Below are positions 7,315-13,803 of a DNA stretch of 23,147 nt, piece by piece. Every line of letters starts with the position of its first letter. Position 1 is the stretch's first letter. Source of the stretch: a virus. The position numbers and the translations under genes are program-made. A model generated the notes under the pieces. That model saw only the letters and a program-made list of their open reading frames with translations, made no database searches and was not told the origin of the DNA. The stretch is from the IMG/VR virus record IMGVR_UViG_3300020406_000028, positions 1 to 23,147 of that record; one strand, given 5' to 3'.

Positions 7315-7994
7315 TACAAACCTCCTCCTTCAACAACATCTCTTCTGCCAGAACCACTGTGCATGCTCTTTCGTGTAATAAAGTCGCTGGGTGTTGTATT
7401 GTGTCCTAAATACGCATCATCATCTGCTACACTAAATCTTACTAAACTTATGTTTTGTCCTGTCTCAACGTAAGGATATGTTGCTATAAAAGTTTCCACA
7501 TATGGATTAATTTTAATTACTGATACAGTCATATTACCTGGCAAATCCTGTCGGGCTGTGCCTTCATAACTAGTGAATTTTCTATTGTATACATGCGCCA
7601 TTACTTCATATTCACCTGCTATTGTGCCTCTTAATGTAACTACTTCTCTATTTAAAAATATAGTTTTCTTTTGACCGTCTTTTGTTACACTGTCATTACT
7701 TGTGCCAAGATCATCCTTTTCCAAATGCATTAGACCTACACTTTTAGTAAGGAAACTTACAATGTTACCAGCAGGATCTTTTATCCATAAATCAACATCG
7801 TCATTAAGATGGTGATCCCATTCAAGCACTACTATGTATTCTGCTTTTTTCTCTACATCTCCCTGTTTAGCAATAGGATTAATTAGTATAAATGCAATTA
7901 CAAATAGATATACAAAGCCTATTACTAAATTAAATAATAGATCTGTAAATCCTATACTGCTTTTGTATTTGAGTCTGTTATCTGGATTCAACAT
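7314..7994 (-). CDS. ExbD/MotB-like membrane protein with DUF2135 (YfaP)-like outer domain
   Basis: This 226-residue protein has a short cytoplasmic N-terminus and one transmembrane helix, SIGFTDLLFNLVIGFVYLFV (residues 13-32, extending to about 39). D18 sits at the start of the helix, where MotB (AYADFVTAMM...) and ExbD/TolR have their essential proton-carrying aspartate. The remainder is a beta-rich domain with DDVDLWIKDPAGNIVSF (65-81) and GLMHLEKDDLG (87-97), resembling the DVDLxVxDPxGE...G...D.G signature of DUF2135/YfaP domains. There is no recognisable OmpA-type peptidoglycan-binding domain. The gene overlaps the MotA/ExbB-like gene by 17 bases. Together they look like a proton-driven stator or energiser pair. 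The family relationship is inferred from topology and motif; the function in the phage is unknown. Confidence 0.65.
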   Translation of the reverse strand: MLNPDNRLKYKSSIGFTDLLFNLVIGFVYLFVIAFILINPIAKQGDVEKKAEYIVVLEWDHHLNDDVDLWIKDPAGNIVSFLTKSVGLMHLEKDDLGTSNDSVTKDGQKKTIFLNREVVTLRGTIAGEYEVMAHVYNRKFTSYEGTARQDLPGNMTVSVIKINPYVETFIATYPYVETGQNISLVRFSVADDDAYLGHNTTPSDFITRKSMHSGSGRRDVVEGGGL

Positions 7995-8427
7995 TGACTA
8001 ACTGTACCTTAAGAACCTGACTGCATACCATACCCACTAGAGTTGTATACAATGCAGTACTCATGCCCAGTGCCATGTCCGTGAGTGCATTTTTAACACT
8101 GCCTGTGTCATTTACATTTAAACTTTCAAAACTGCCGCCCAGCATTAAAATAAATCCTATCACTGTGCCTATCATACCCATTGCAAGTAATAGTTCAGTA
8201 ATAAACCATCCAACATTTGTGCCGCCTGTAATATTATGGCCATTTGAACTTAAATGTGTTAACCAGCCTATATACATGCTACTAAAAAACCAAGTAATCA
8301 TTATGGCAAAACTTAATCGCGTTGTATCCTTTGCAAGTAATTCATCTATAAAACCAAAACTATAGGCAGTAAACAATACCGCACAACTGGTGCAGAATAG
8401 CAACCACCATCTCAAAAATCGTGACAT
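7978..8427 (-). CDS. MotA/TolQ/ExbB-like proton channel protein
   Basis: This 149-residue membrane protein has four probable helices near residues 7-27, 37-58, 73-97 and 117-142. The third contains GMIGTVIGFILML (84-96) and the fourth MALGMSTALYTTLVGMVCS (118-136). These correspond to the GxxGTVxG and A...G...AL.TT..G signatures of the ExbB/TolQ/MotA family, where threonines face the proton path. It is shorter than typical ExbB or TolQ (about 230-240) and lacks the large cytoplasmic loop. AAGGAG at 8433-8438 is a strong ribosome site, and an exact TATAAATA late box (8443-8450) is immediately upstream, so expression should be late. It is followed directly by its ExbD/MotB-like partner. Confidence 0.75.
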   Translation of the reverse strand: MSRFLRWWLLFCTSCAVLFTAYSFGFIDELLAKDTTRLSFAIMITWFFSSMYIGWLTHLSSNGHNITGGTNVGWFITELLLAMGMIGTVIGFILMLGGSFESLNVNDTGSVKNALTDMALGMSTALYTTLVGMVCSQVLKVQLVNVESR

Positions 8428-8442
8428 GTGCGCTCCTTAATG

Positions 8443-8450
8443 TATTTATA
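8443..8450 (-). promoter_or_regulatory. T4-type late promoter box TATAAATA
   Basis: Minus-strand GCATATAAATAC, identical over 12 bases to the box at 3386-3393, lies in the 28-base gap before the MotA/ExbB-like gene. The AAGGAG ribosome site begins only about 5 bases downstream of the box, so the transcript leader would be very short. Confidence 0.75.
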
Positions 8451-8455
8451 TGCTA

Positions 8456-8734
8456 TTATTTGAAGTGCTGAATTATCTCAACTATTAGTGTATTGTTGCC
8501 TTTTATAAGTCTATGATAGACTGCTTCAGGAATAAAATATTCTCTTCCCGGCACAAGTGCCATGGGTAAACGATTATCTAATTGTAAACTCCAACCCGAA
8601 CCTTCCAGTACACGAACAGTACGATCTTCTCTATCACGATGCCAGCACAAATCGCTGTTATCTGCGTCTTCTCTAAATGTTCTGTGTTTAATGTTAGGTG
8701 CGACTTGGTTTTCCTCGTAAGGTTTTACCACCAT
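8456..8734 (-). CDS. Small cupin-like phage protein
   Basis: This 92-residue protein contains WHRDREDRTVRVLEGSGWSL (31-50), then LPMALVPGREYFIPEAVYHR and a terminal LIVEIIQ strand. The spacing of H, the RxVxVLxGxGW strand, the G...IPxxxYHR turn and the final strand is that of a single-domain cupin barrel. I associate this type with marine T4-like phages, where its function is not established. The ATG at 8734 overlaps the stop of the preceding gene by 10 bases. It ends the late operon that starts at 13035. Confidence 0.65.
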   Translation of the reverse strand: MVVKPYEENQVAPNIKHRTFREDADNSDLCWHRDREDRTVRVLEGSGWSLQLDNRLPMALVPGREYFIPEAVYHRLIKGNNTLIVEIIQHFK

Positions 8735-10032
8735 TGTCCGCCTTTAACTCCCAATGCTTTATATCTTGGAGTACGACACATCCAATAGCGTGCCGTCATT
8801 TTATCATTTGCTTGTTTACATTTATGGCGTGCGACAAATGAACGCACTGCTCCAGGATTGCCTGCTTTAATTTTAAGTCCTGATGTATCGCCCCAGGTTA
8901 TGCGTTTAACACGCCCTGTCTTTTTATTCATTACATACACATAAAACTTTTTAGGACCGCCACGCTTTGGTGAATTAAGTTTTACTTTGCGGCCCTGATA
9001 CTCTGCTTCATCAAGTTCACCAATACTCTCTTTATACATATTTAACTCATATGGTTTTATTTTCTCGTCACTGTGGTAAACTTGGATTTGCATAACTCCA
9101 CCTTTACCCATGAGTCTGTACCTGTTTGTTTTACCCTCAGATGGTTTTCTAGGCCCAGTTGCAACTTTATTATCAATCTCTTCTGGATCAATCTCTACGC
9201 CATAAATTTTCTTTGCCATGTCATATGCGTGTTGCATTGCATTTGAAAAACTATTGTGAAATAGTTCGTAACCATCAACAGTTTTGGCTTCATCAAGTTC
9301 ATTTGTTACTTCTATAGGAACATCAAGCGGAACAACTTCACCGTCCACTATAATACATTCACCTATATCTGTGTTAAGTAGTTCTTGATCCTGCCAGTCC
9401 AAGTTTAGTTTGTCTGCTACTTCACGTACCTGTCTGTAAAACTCTGTAAACGCAGGTGAACCGGCACGGAACATACACTCTGTAAATGGTACACCCATTT
9501 TAACATGTTCACGAATAGCGTTTTGTATATCCTCAAACTGACTTTGTGTTAATTTTTGAGTAACACCACCTTTTTTATATGTCATTGAGGTTGTAGGTTT
9601 AGCACCGGGTCTTGCTATATTTTGTGTAGCACTTATTTTTTGATCATTGCCTAACGTATAACTAATTTTACGTTGTTGTGAACCATCATAGCGTTGTTTA
9701 TTTTGAACGCCAAAACCAGCCATTTTCCCCCCAACCGTTTTTGTAAAACCAGTTTCAGGACTACCTTTTACGTCAATTGAAGCACCGCTGCCTGTCCTGG
9801 ATGTTGCTTGTTGATAACCAGGAGTAGCATCAGGTCTAAATGTTTGCTTTGCTTGTATGCCTTGAATCTTAGGAGTTTGTACACTGCGAATACGACCACT
9901 GCGATCTTTTACAACTGTACCCATGTCACTGCGAGTTGTTACTCTATTTGCCGCTTTGTCTACAGTAGTTTGAACACCTTGTTTAGTAGTTGTGTTTACT
10001 GGTTGCTCTACAATGAAATCGCTTGCTCTCAT
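8725..10032 (-). CDS. Probable capsid-packaged internal protein with basic C-terminal Cys/Trp module
   Basis: The 435-residue protein begins MRASDFIVEQ, which matches the shape of the T4 capsid-targeting sequence (MKTYQEFIAEA, cleaved after IxE by prohead protease gp21); cleavage after IVE at residue 9 is predicted. Residues 10-160 are Thr/Gly/Gln-rich and low in hydrophobics (GSGASIDVKG, MTYKKGGVTQKL). The C-terminal 75 residues form a basic module: KKFYVYVMNKKTGRVKRITW, then VRSFVARHKCKQANDKMTAR and YWMC, ending GGQWW. This RHxC...ARYWxC tail is one I recognise in many marine T4-like virion-associated proteins. It is coupled by TAATG to the upstream gene in a late operon. A prohead-core or DNA-ejected cargo role is inferred; the middle domain is unrecognised. 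Confidence 0.6.
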   Translation of the reverse strand: MRASDFIVEQPVNTTTKQGVQTTVDKAANRVTTRSDMGTVVKDRSGRIRSVQTPKIQGIQAKQTFRPDATPGYQQATSRTGSGASIDVKGSPETGFTKTVGGKMAGFGVQNKQRYDGSQQRKISYTLGNDQKISATQNIARPGAKPTTSMTYKKGGVTQKLTQSQFEDIQNAIREHVKMGVPFTECMFRAGSPAFTEFYRQVREVADKLNLDWQDQELLNTDIGECIIVDGEVVPLDVPIEVTNELDEAKTVDGYELFHNSFSNAMQHAYDMAKKIYGVEIDPEEIDNKVATGPRKPSEGKTNRYRLMGKGGVMQIQVYHSDEKIKPYELNMYKESIGELDEAEYQGRKVKLNSPKRGGPKKFYVYVMNKKTGRVKRITWGDTSGLKIKAGNPGAVRSFVARHKCKQANDKMTARYWMCRTPRYKALGVKGGQWW

Positions 10033-10340
10033 TAGTTCTTAACATTCTTTGCTTTACCCCTACGATTCTTATTAGGGTCTTTACGCATCTTGCGTTTTAC
10101 TGCACGAGCAATGCCTGCCTTGCCATCCTTTTTACCGTCGCCGTCCTTGTCTGCATTTCGTAGTTTAGCGGCTGCACTCTTACTTAAACATTTTGGTTTG
10201 CCTTTGCCGCCACCGTCACCGCATTTACCTACACGATTTCCCTTAGTGTCATAGCGATCCCAGCCGCCGCCTCCAGCACCGCCTTTTTTGCCTTTGCCGA
10301 ACCATGCTCTTAGGTCTTCATCTAGTTCGACTAGTAGCAT
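10032..10340 (-). CDS. Small very basic Gly/Lys-rich protein with CG...KPKC motif
   Basis: The 102-residue protein starts MLLVELDEDLRAWFGKGKKG, followed by WDRYDTKGNRVGKCG, GKPKCLSKSAAAKL and a lysine/arginine-rich end (AVKRKMRKDPNKNRRGKAKN). The KCG...KPKC pair and the DPNxNRxGKxKNVK end resemble small basic proteins seen in several large phages. Strong positive charge suggests DNA binding or condensation in the head. LVE at residues 3-5 could be a prohead-protease site. It overlaps both neighbours by TAATG and lies within the late operon of candidate cargo proteins. Confidence 0.6.
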   Translation of the reverse strand: MLLVELDEDLRAWFGKGKKGGAGGGGWDRYDTKGNRVGKCGDGGGKGKPKCLSKSAAAKLRNADKDGDGKKDGKAGIARAVKRKMRKDPNKNRRGKAKNVKN

Positions 10341-11512
10341 TACTTTTTCTTCTTTTTCTTACTTTTGTTGCCCCAGTTAGCCGCACCTACTTTGCGACAC
10401 TGTACTAGTGCACCACTTGCATATGCACTGGGCCATACTTTATAGCGTGCTTTTACTTTACGATAGCAAGCGTCTTTCTTCTCTGCTAGTACATCAAATT
10501 CTTCTTCAGTAATTGCTTGTGGTTCTGAGCTTTCCTCTACTTTAACCTTAACATCATTACCATGTTCTTTTCGTAGTTTATGAAATGCAGATCTAGCATC
10601 TTTTTCAGATTTACCTCTGAACATTTCTTTACCTTTAAGACTTATAACATAATCACCTTTTTCTTCGTCTAGTTCTAGACTTTCTTTTAATGCACTTTTG
10701 TACATCTTTACTGCTTTGGCAAAGTCATCGTTTGTCATTAAACGTTTTGTCTCAGGAAGATCCGGATTATCCACAGCCATGCGCACACTACTGCCATCTA
10801 TGTCTTTTTCTTTCTTAAAGTCCATATAGGCTTGCATCTTTTTAGGATCTATTTCACGAGCTTCATTTGCTTTAAACAAATCAAGTTGCTTAGGAATCTC
10901 AATAGTCTTGGGTTTTTGTTTTTCTTTCTTTTTGTCCTGTAATCTCGCTAGGGCTGCAAACATTGCATCGTTGCGTAACTGTGCAGTGCTCTTATATTCC
11001 TCAAGTTCTTGTTCAGTAATATCATCTACAATTTTTGAACCAACAACTTTTTCCATTGCACGTTTTAGCATGCCAAGATTCTGGTTAACACCTACTTCAA
11101 GATCAGGATCCATGCTTTTTGCTTCAAGTTCACTTTTAGTAAGAGCAGTAATTTCCATTGCCTGCTGCATTCTGTCACCCTTGCCCATCATAACATCACG
11201 CACTAGTGAAACTATCTTGTCTTTGACTGCACTGCGTTCTGGTGAAAAGTTCTTTGCAATTACTTTTTCTGTATCTGCAAGTGCTTTGTTTTCTTCTAAC
11301 TTCATTTCAAAGCCACCAACTTTTATACCATAGCGATCTTCTAGTTCGTCAACAACCGCATCATAGATATCCTCGTTATCATCTCCTGGATTGACCATTA
11401 CTTTTACTGTAAGTTCTGTAGGCAGTTTGTCTAATGCTGGACCATCAAACGTCAAGTCACTGACTTTAACTCTTACTGCACGATCTTCTGTTACAAACTG
11501 ACTAAAACGCAT
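10340..11512 (-). CDS. Probable capsid-packaged internal protein with YKVWPSAYASGALVQC module and poly-Lys tail
   Basis: This 390-residue protein begins MRFSQFVTED, again matching the capsid-targeting pattern M[KR]xxxFxxE with predicted processing near VTE. The body is charged and largely helical (LVRDVMMGKGDRMQQAMEIT, LARLQDKKKEKQKPK). A short region DYVISLKGKEMFRGKSEKDA looks like a compact beta-alpha fold. The C-terminus carries DACYRKVKARYKVWPSAYAS, continuing GALVQCRKVGAANWG, a module I recognise as recurrent in marine T4-like phages and some large phages (DUF5872-like neighbourhood), and ends in six lysines. Three bases separate it from the upstream stop. Function is inferred to be virion-internal. 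Confidence 0.6.
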   Translation of the reverse strand: MRFSQFVTEDRAVRVKVSDLTFDGPALDKLPTELTVKVMVNPGDDNEDIYDAVVDELEDRYGIKVGGFEMKLEENKALADTEKVIAKNFSPERSAVKDKIVSLVRDVMMGKGDRMQQAMEITALTKSELEAKSMDPDLEVGVNQNLGMLKRAMEKVVGSKIVDDITEQELEEYKSTAQLRNDAMFAALARLQDKKKEKQKPKTIEIPKQLDLFKANEAREIDPKKMQAYMDFKKEKDIDGSSVRMAVDNPDLPETKRLMTNDDFAKAVKMYKSALKESLELDEEKGDYVISLKGKEMFRGKSEKDARSAFHKLRKEHGNDVKVKVEESSEPQAITEEEFDVLAEKKDACYRKVKARYKVWPSAYASGALVQCRKVGAANWGNKSKKKKKK

Positions 11513-11515
11513 TTC

Positions 11516-12040
11516 TTAATCCTCAGGCTGTTGTTCTGGCGTACTACCCAGTGCGTCTCTATGTGCTACTTCATATGCTTCATAAGCATCACTAAGTGCT
11601 TGTCTCATATCTCGAAGTGCGGCTGGATCTCCTCCTGCTTGTGCAATCTTCATTTCAAGCATACCGCCTTCACGCACCATCTTTTCTAATGTGTTAATTG
11701 TTTCTGCCATCTTACTAAATGCACGATCAGCATATTCATACTCGCTTGTGCCTTCTTCAATAGCAGTTTTCATAGTGTCAACATCACTACCTGCGGCTCG
11801 CTCTGCTTTTAAAAACTTTGCAAAACGATCCTGCATTGTTTCTTCTACTTCATCTTCTGCTTCAGTTACAACTGGCTGATAAGGATTAGCGTCCTGAATC
11901 TCATTAAACTTATCCAGTAGAGACTTTGTTTCCATAACTTGCTGACGCTTTGTGGTAGTTTCCTCACTGGAAGTAATATCCACCTGTTCGTCATTGTTAA
12001 TTGCGTTTAATTTTTGCACTAGGCTTGCGAAATCTGACAT
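11516..12040 (-). CDS. Acidic helical protein, possible prohead core or scaffold
   Basis: The 174-residue protein is acidic and predicted mostly helical: FASLVQKLNAINN, LLDKFNEIQDANPYQPVVTE, ADRAFSKMAETINTLEKMVR and a C-terminal helix ending HRDALGSTPEQQPED. There is no cysteine, no membrane segment and no motif I can name. Its start overlaps the upstream stop (TAATG). The composition and the neighbours (candidate cargo proteins in the same late operon) suggest a prohead-core-like or tail-accessory protein, but nothing in the sequence proves it. Confidence 0.6.
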   Translation of the reverse strand: MSDFASLVQKLNAINNDEQVDITSSEETTTKRQQVMETKSLLDKFNEIQDANPYQPVVTEAEDEVEETMQDRFAKFLKAERAAGSDVDTMKTAIEEGTSEYEYADRAFSKMAETINTLEKMVREGGMLEMKIAQAGGDPAALRDMRQALSDAYEAYEVAHRDALGSTPEQQPED

Positions 12041-13035
12041 TACTTTTTACCCCATTCTGAAAACTTACTGTCTTTAACCATCATTTTATTCATCATTTTT
12101 TGTTTTGCTTGATCGGGCATATTTGCCATTGCAGCAGCCTTCATATAATCTTCATCATCGCCAGCGCCGCGTGTTGCCCCAGTTTTCATGTTTGTTGACA
12201 TTTTAGGCTTTGGCTTTGGCATCATACCAGGAGTCTTCATCTTGCCTAAACTTGCAATGATATCACCAATTACATCTTCGTCTTTTTCGTCTAGTACATC
12301 CTCATCAACTGTTTGTTCTAGGATATAGTCGCCGTCTCTGTGCATTTTAATGCCCTTCATACCCTTTAACATTGCAGGTGTTAGATCAACACCCATGTCT
12401 TTTGCAATCTTTTCTAAAGGTTCGAATCCTGCAGCGCCACCTTCATCACTTAGTTTCTTCTTCAGTGCCTTAAGCATTTTGTCCATGTCAGGCTTTTCTT
12501 CTTTTTCTTCTTCTTCGTTAACTGATTCTTCTACATCTGACAAGAAGCCTTCTAATTGGTCTCGAGGAATATCCTTTAGTAAATCATCTATTGCTGTATA
12601 ATCTCCTATGGCGGCATCATCTTGCATTTGTTTAGCGACTTTCATTAACAATGCTGTAGGATGTCCTCCCATATCATCTTCTTCATCTACTGATTCCATT
12701 GACATAGCATCTGTCATATCACCAGCAACAGGAACAACTGCTAGTTCTACGTCTTGAAACTTCATGCCTTCTAGATAATGTTTTACACTGCCCAAGTAAT
12801 CACTTGCTTTAGTAATTTTACTTGCTACCCAGCCATCTATGCCTTCCATTTCACTGATGTCTTTCATCATTTTGTGAATACTCACTGCATACTTTGCTGC
12901 TTTGTAAAGATCGCTTCGTGCCATTTGCACTTCATGATCCAGTTCCATCATATGTGCTTCATCGCCCATATGACCTTCGTTGAGTTGTTCTTTCTCAACG
13001 TTTAGTTCTTCTAGTTTTGTAATAATATCACGCAT
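12040..13035 (-). CDS. Conserved marine T4-like phage protein with DHEVQMARSDLYKAAKYA motif
   Basis: This 331-residue protein starts MRDIITKLEELNVEKEQLNE, then a helical block DHEVQMARSDLYKAAKYAVS (33-52) and GIDGWVASKITKASDYLGSV, which I recognise as a recurrent module in T4-like marine phage proteins (function unassigned). The middle is very acidic (SVDEEDDMGG; ESVNEEEEKEEKPD), and the C-terminal third is Lys/Met-rich (MMPKPKPKMSTNMK, MMNKMMVKDSKF). The LNE at residues 18-20 could be a prohead-protease site. It leads the operon 13035-8456 behind a GATAAATA box, with AGGAAC as ribosome site. Prohead-core or cargo function is plausible but unproven. Confidence 0.65.
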   Translation of the reverse strand: MRDIITKLEELNVEKEQLNEGHMGDEAHMMELDHEVQMARSDLYKAAKYAVSIHKMMKDISEMEGIDGWVASKITKASDYLGSVKHYLEGMKFQDVELAVVPVAGDMTDAMSMESVDEEDDMGGHPTALLMKVAKQMQDDAAIGDYTAIDDLLKDIPRDQLEGFLSDVEESVNEEEEKEEKPDMDKMLKALKKKLSDEGGAAGFEPLEKIAKDMGVDLTPAMLKGMKGIKMHRDGDYILEQTVDEDVLDEKDEDVIGDIIASLGKMKTPGMMPKPKPKMSTNMKTGATRGAGDDEDYMKAAAMANMPDQAKQKMMNKMMVKDSKFSEWGKK

Positions 13036-13062
13036 TGTTCTGTTCCTGTTTTGTGTATTTTA

Positions 13063-13070
13063 TATTTATC
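13063..13070 (-). promoter_or_regulatory. T4-type late promoter box (variant GATAAATA)
   Basis: Minus-strand CGATAAATATAA lies 27 bases before ATG 13035 and overlaps the stop codon of the upstream small gene (13066-13068). It differs from the T4 consensus TATAAATA at the first base only. It is weaker than the two perfect boxes, but the position at an operon head supports it. Confidence 0.55.
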
Positions 13071-13263
13071 GTTTGATTACTGGCACGTTGTATACTGGAT
13101 CCTTGCGTTTCTTCTTGCCCTTTTTGTTTACTGTGTAACCAAAAGGATCCACTGCTTGACGCTGTTGCTTTTTGGTAGTACCGGGTGTCATAGGAAAACT
13201 AATTGTAGCAATGTTTCCGCCAGCACTTGCTTCCTCCCTAATTATAATATCTCTAATCTTCAA
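13066..13263 (-). CDS. Small basic phage protein with capsid-targeting-like N-terminus, TTG start
   Basis: I choose the TTG at 13263, giving 65 residues beginning MKIRDIIIREEASAGGNIAT, because AGGAG sits 6 bases upstream. The longer in-frame start at 13311 would overlap the neighbour by 59 bases and add an unlikely leader. The N-terminus fits the capsid-targeting pattern with a predicted cleavage after IRE. The C-terminal half is basic (GTTKKQQRQAVDPFGYTV, KKGKKKRKDP). I recognise this type as a recurring small protein of marine T4-like phages, without known function. It is the last gene of the late transcript starting at 17946. Confidence 0.65.
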   Translation of the reverse strand: MKIRDIIIREEASAGGNIATISFPMTPGTTKKQQRQAVDPFGYTVNKKGKKKRKDPVYNVPVIKR

Positions 13264-13498
13264 ACTGCGTCTCCTGTTTTGTAAAGTCATGCAGTGTAAC
13301 AGCGTAATCATCTTCCTGTCTTAATGATACAATCTTAAAATCGTAATCAGGAGCATCCTCTAGATGCACATACAACATATTACAATCTGTAGTAGCAAGC
13401 GGAATGCTATATAGACGTTCAGTAATTAGTTCGTCATTAATATATACCCTGTAGGGTGCAGCATCCTGTTTGCATTTTAATTTAGCTCTTAAATACAT
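13253..13498 (-). CDS. Small conserved phage protein of unknown function
   Basis: The 81-residue protein MYLRAKLKCKQDAAPYRVYI continues INDELITERLYSIPLATTDC and looks like a compact all-beta domain (alternating YRVYIND, LITERLY, NMLYVHLED, DFKIVSL strands). I associate this type with marine T4-like phages but no function is known. It starts in a TAATG overlap with the gene upstream and overlaps the next gene by 11 bases, so it is translationally coupled on both sides. A small virion component is a reasonable guess. Confidence 0.65.
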   Translation of the reverse strand: MYLRAKLKCKQDAAPYRVYINDELITERLYSIPLATTDCNMLYVHLEDAPDYDFKIVSLRQEDDYAVTLHDFTKQETQFED

Positions 13499-13803
13499 TA
13501 GTCTCTCATGTTAAACGCAAAACTTACTTGCCTTGCTAGTTGTATACCTCTGTCTCTTTCTGCTTTCTTACTGCTCTTCTTCATTTTATTTGCTTTAGCA
13601 CGCAAACGTTTTAGATCTGTCTTGCTTAGTGCTGATCCGGCGCCTTTTCCCAAATACTGTGCTGCCTTTCTCTTTAAACTTCCTGGGCGGCTGCCTGGTT
13701 TACTAGGTCTTTCCATTACTGGTCTGGAGAAATCCTCAGTTAGAGTCTGTAGTTCCTCCATCAGGTTCTTTATTTTGTTGTTGTTTGGCTGATCGTTCTG
13801 CAT
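13498..13803 (-). CDS. Small basic phage protein, possible packaged protein
   Basis: The 101-residue protein overlaps the upstream gene by 68 bases if it starts at ATG 13803. An alternative ATG at 13761 gives MEELQTLTEDFSRPVMERPS, a cleaner N-terminus with a possible prohead-protease site after LTE. Neither start has a convincing ribosome site, although 13803 has a partial GAG at good spacing. The rest is basic and proline/serine-rich (KPGSRPGSLKRKAAQYLGKG), then helical with Lys/Arg clusters (KANKMKKSSKKAERDRG) and ends ARQVSFAFNMRD. I recognise the general type from marine T4-like phages; it is probably DNA-binding. Confidence 0.6.
   Translation of the reverse strand: MQNDQPNNNKIKNLMEELQTLTEDFSRPVMERPSKPGSRPGSLKRKAAQYLGKGAGSALSKTDLKRLRAKANKMKKSSKKAERDRGIQLARQVSFAFNMRD

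Noticed and set aside
6853-8427. Calling the membrane trio a Zorya (ZorAB) defence system
   Set aside because: There is no OmpA-like domain, the channel protein is too short, and no ZorC/D/E genes are adjacent.
10343-10364. Lys-codon run (A/T-rich homopolymer) at the end of the 390-residue gene as a frameshift site
   Set aside because: The frame is intact to the stop and overlaps the next ATG normally; there is no evidence for slippage products.
13264-13311. Longer start for the 65-residue basic protein
   Set aside because: It would overlap the upstream gene more, adds an odd leader, and ignores the AGGAG placed 6 bases before TTG 13263.
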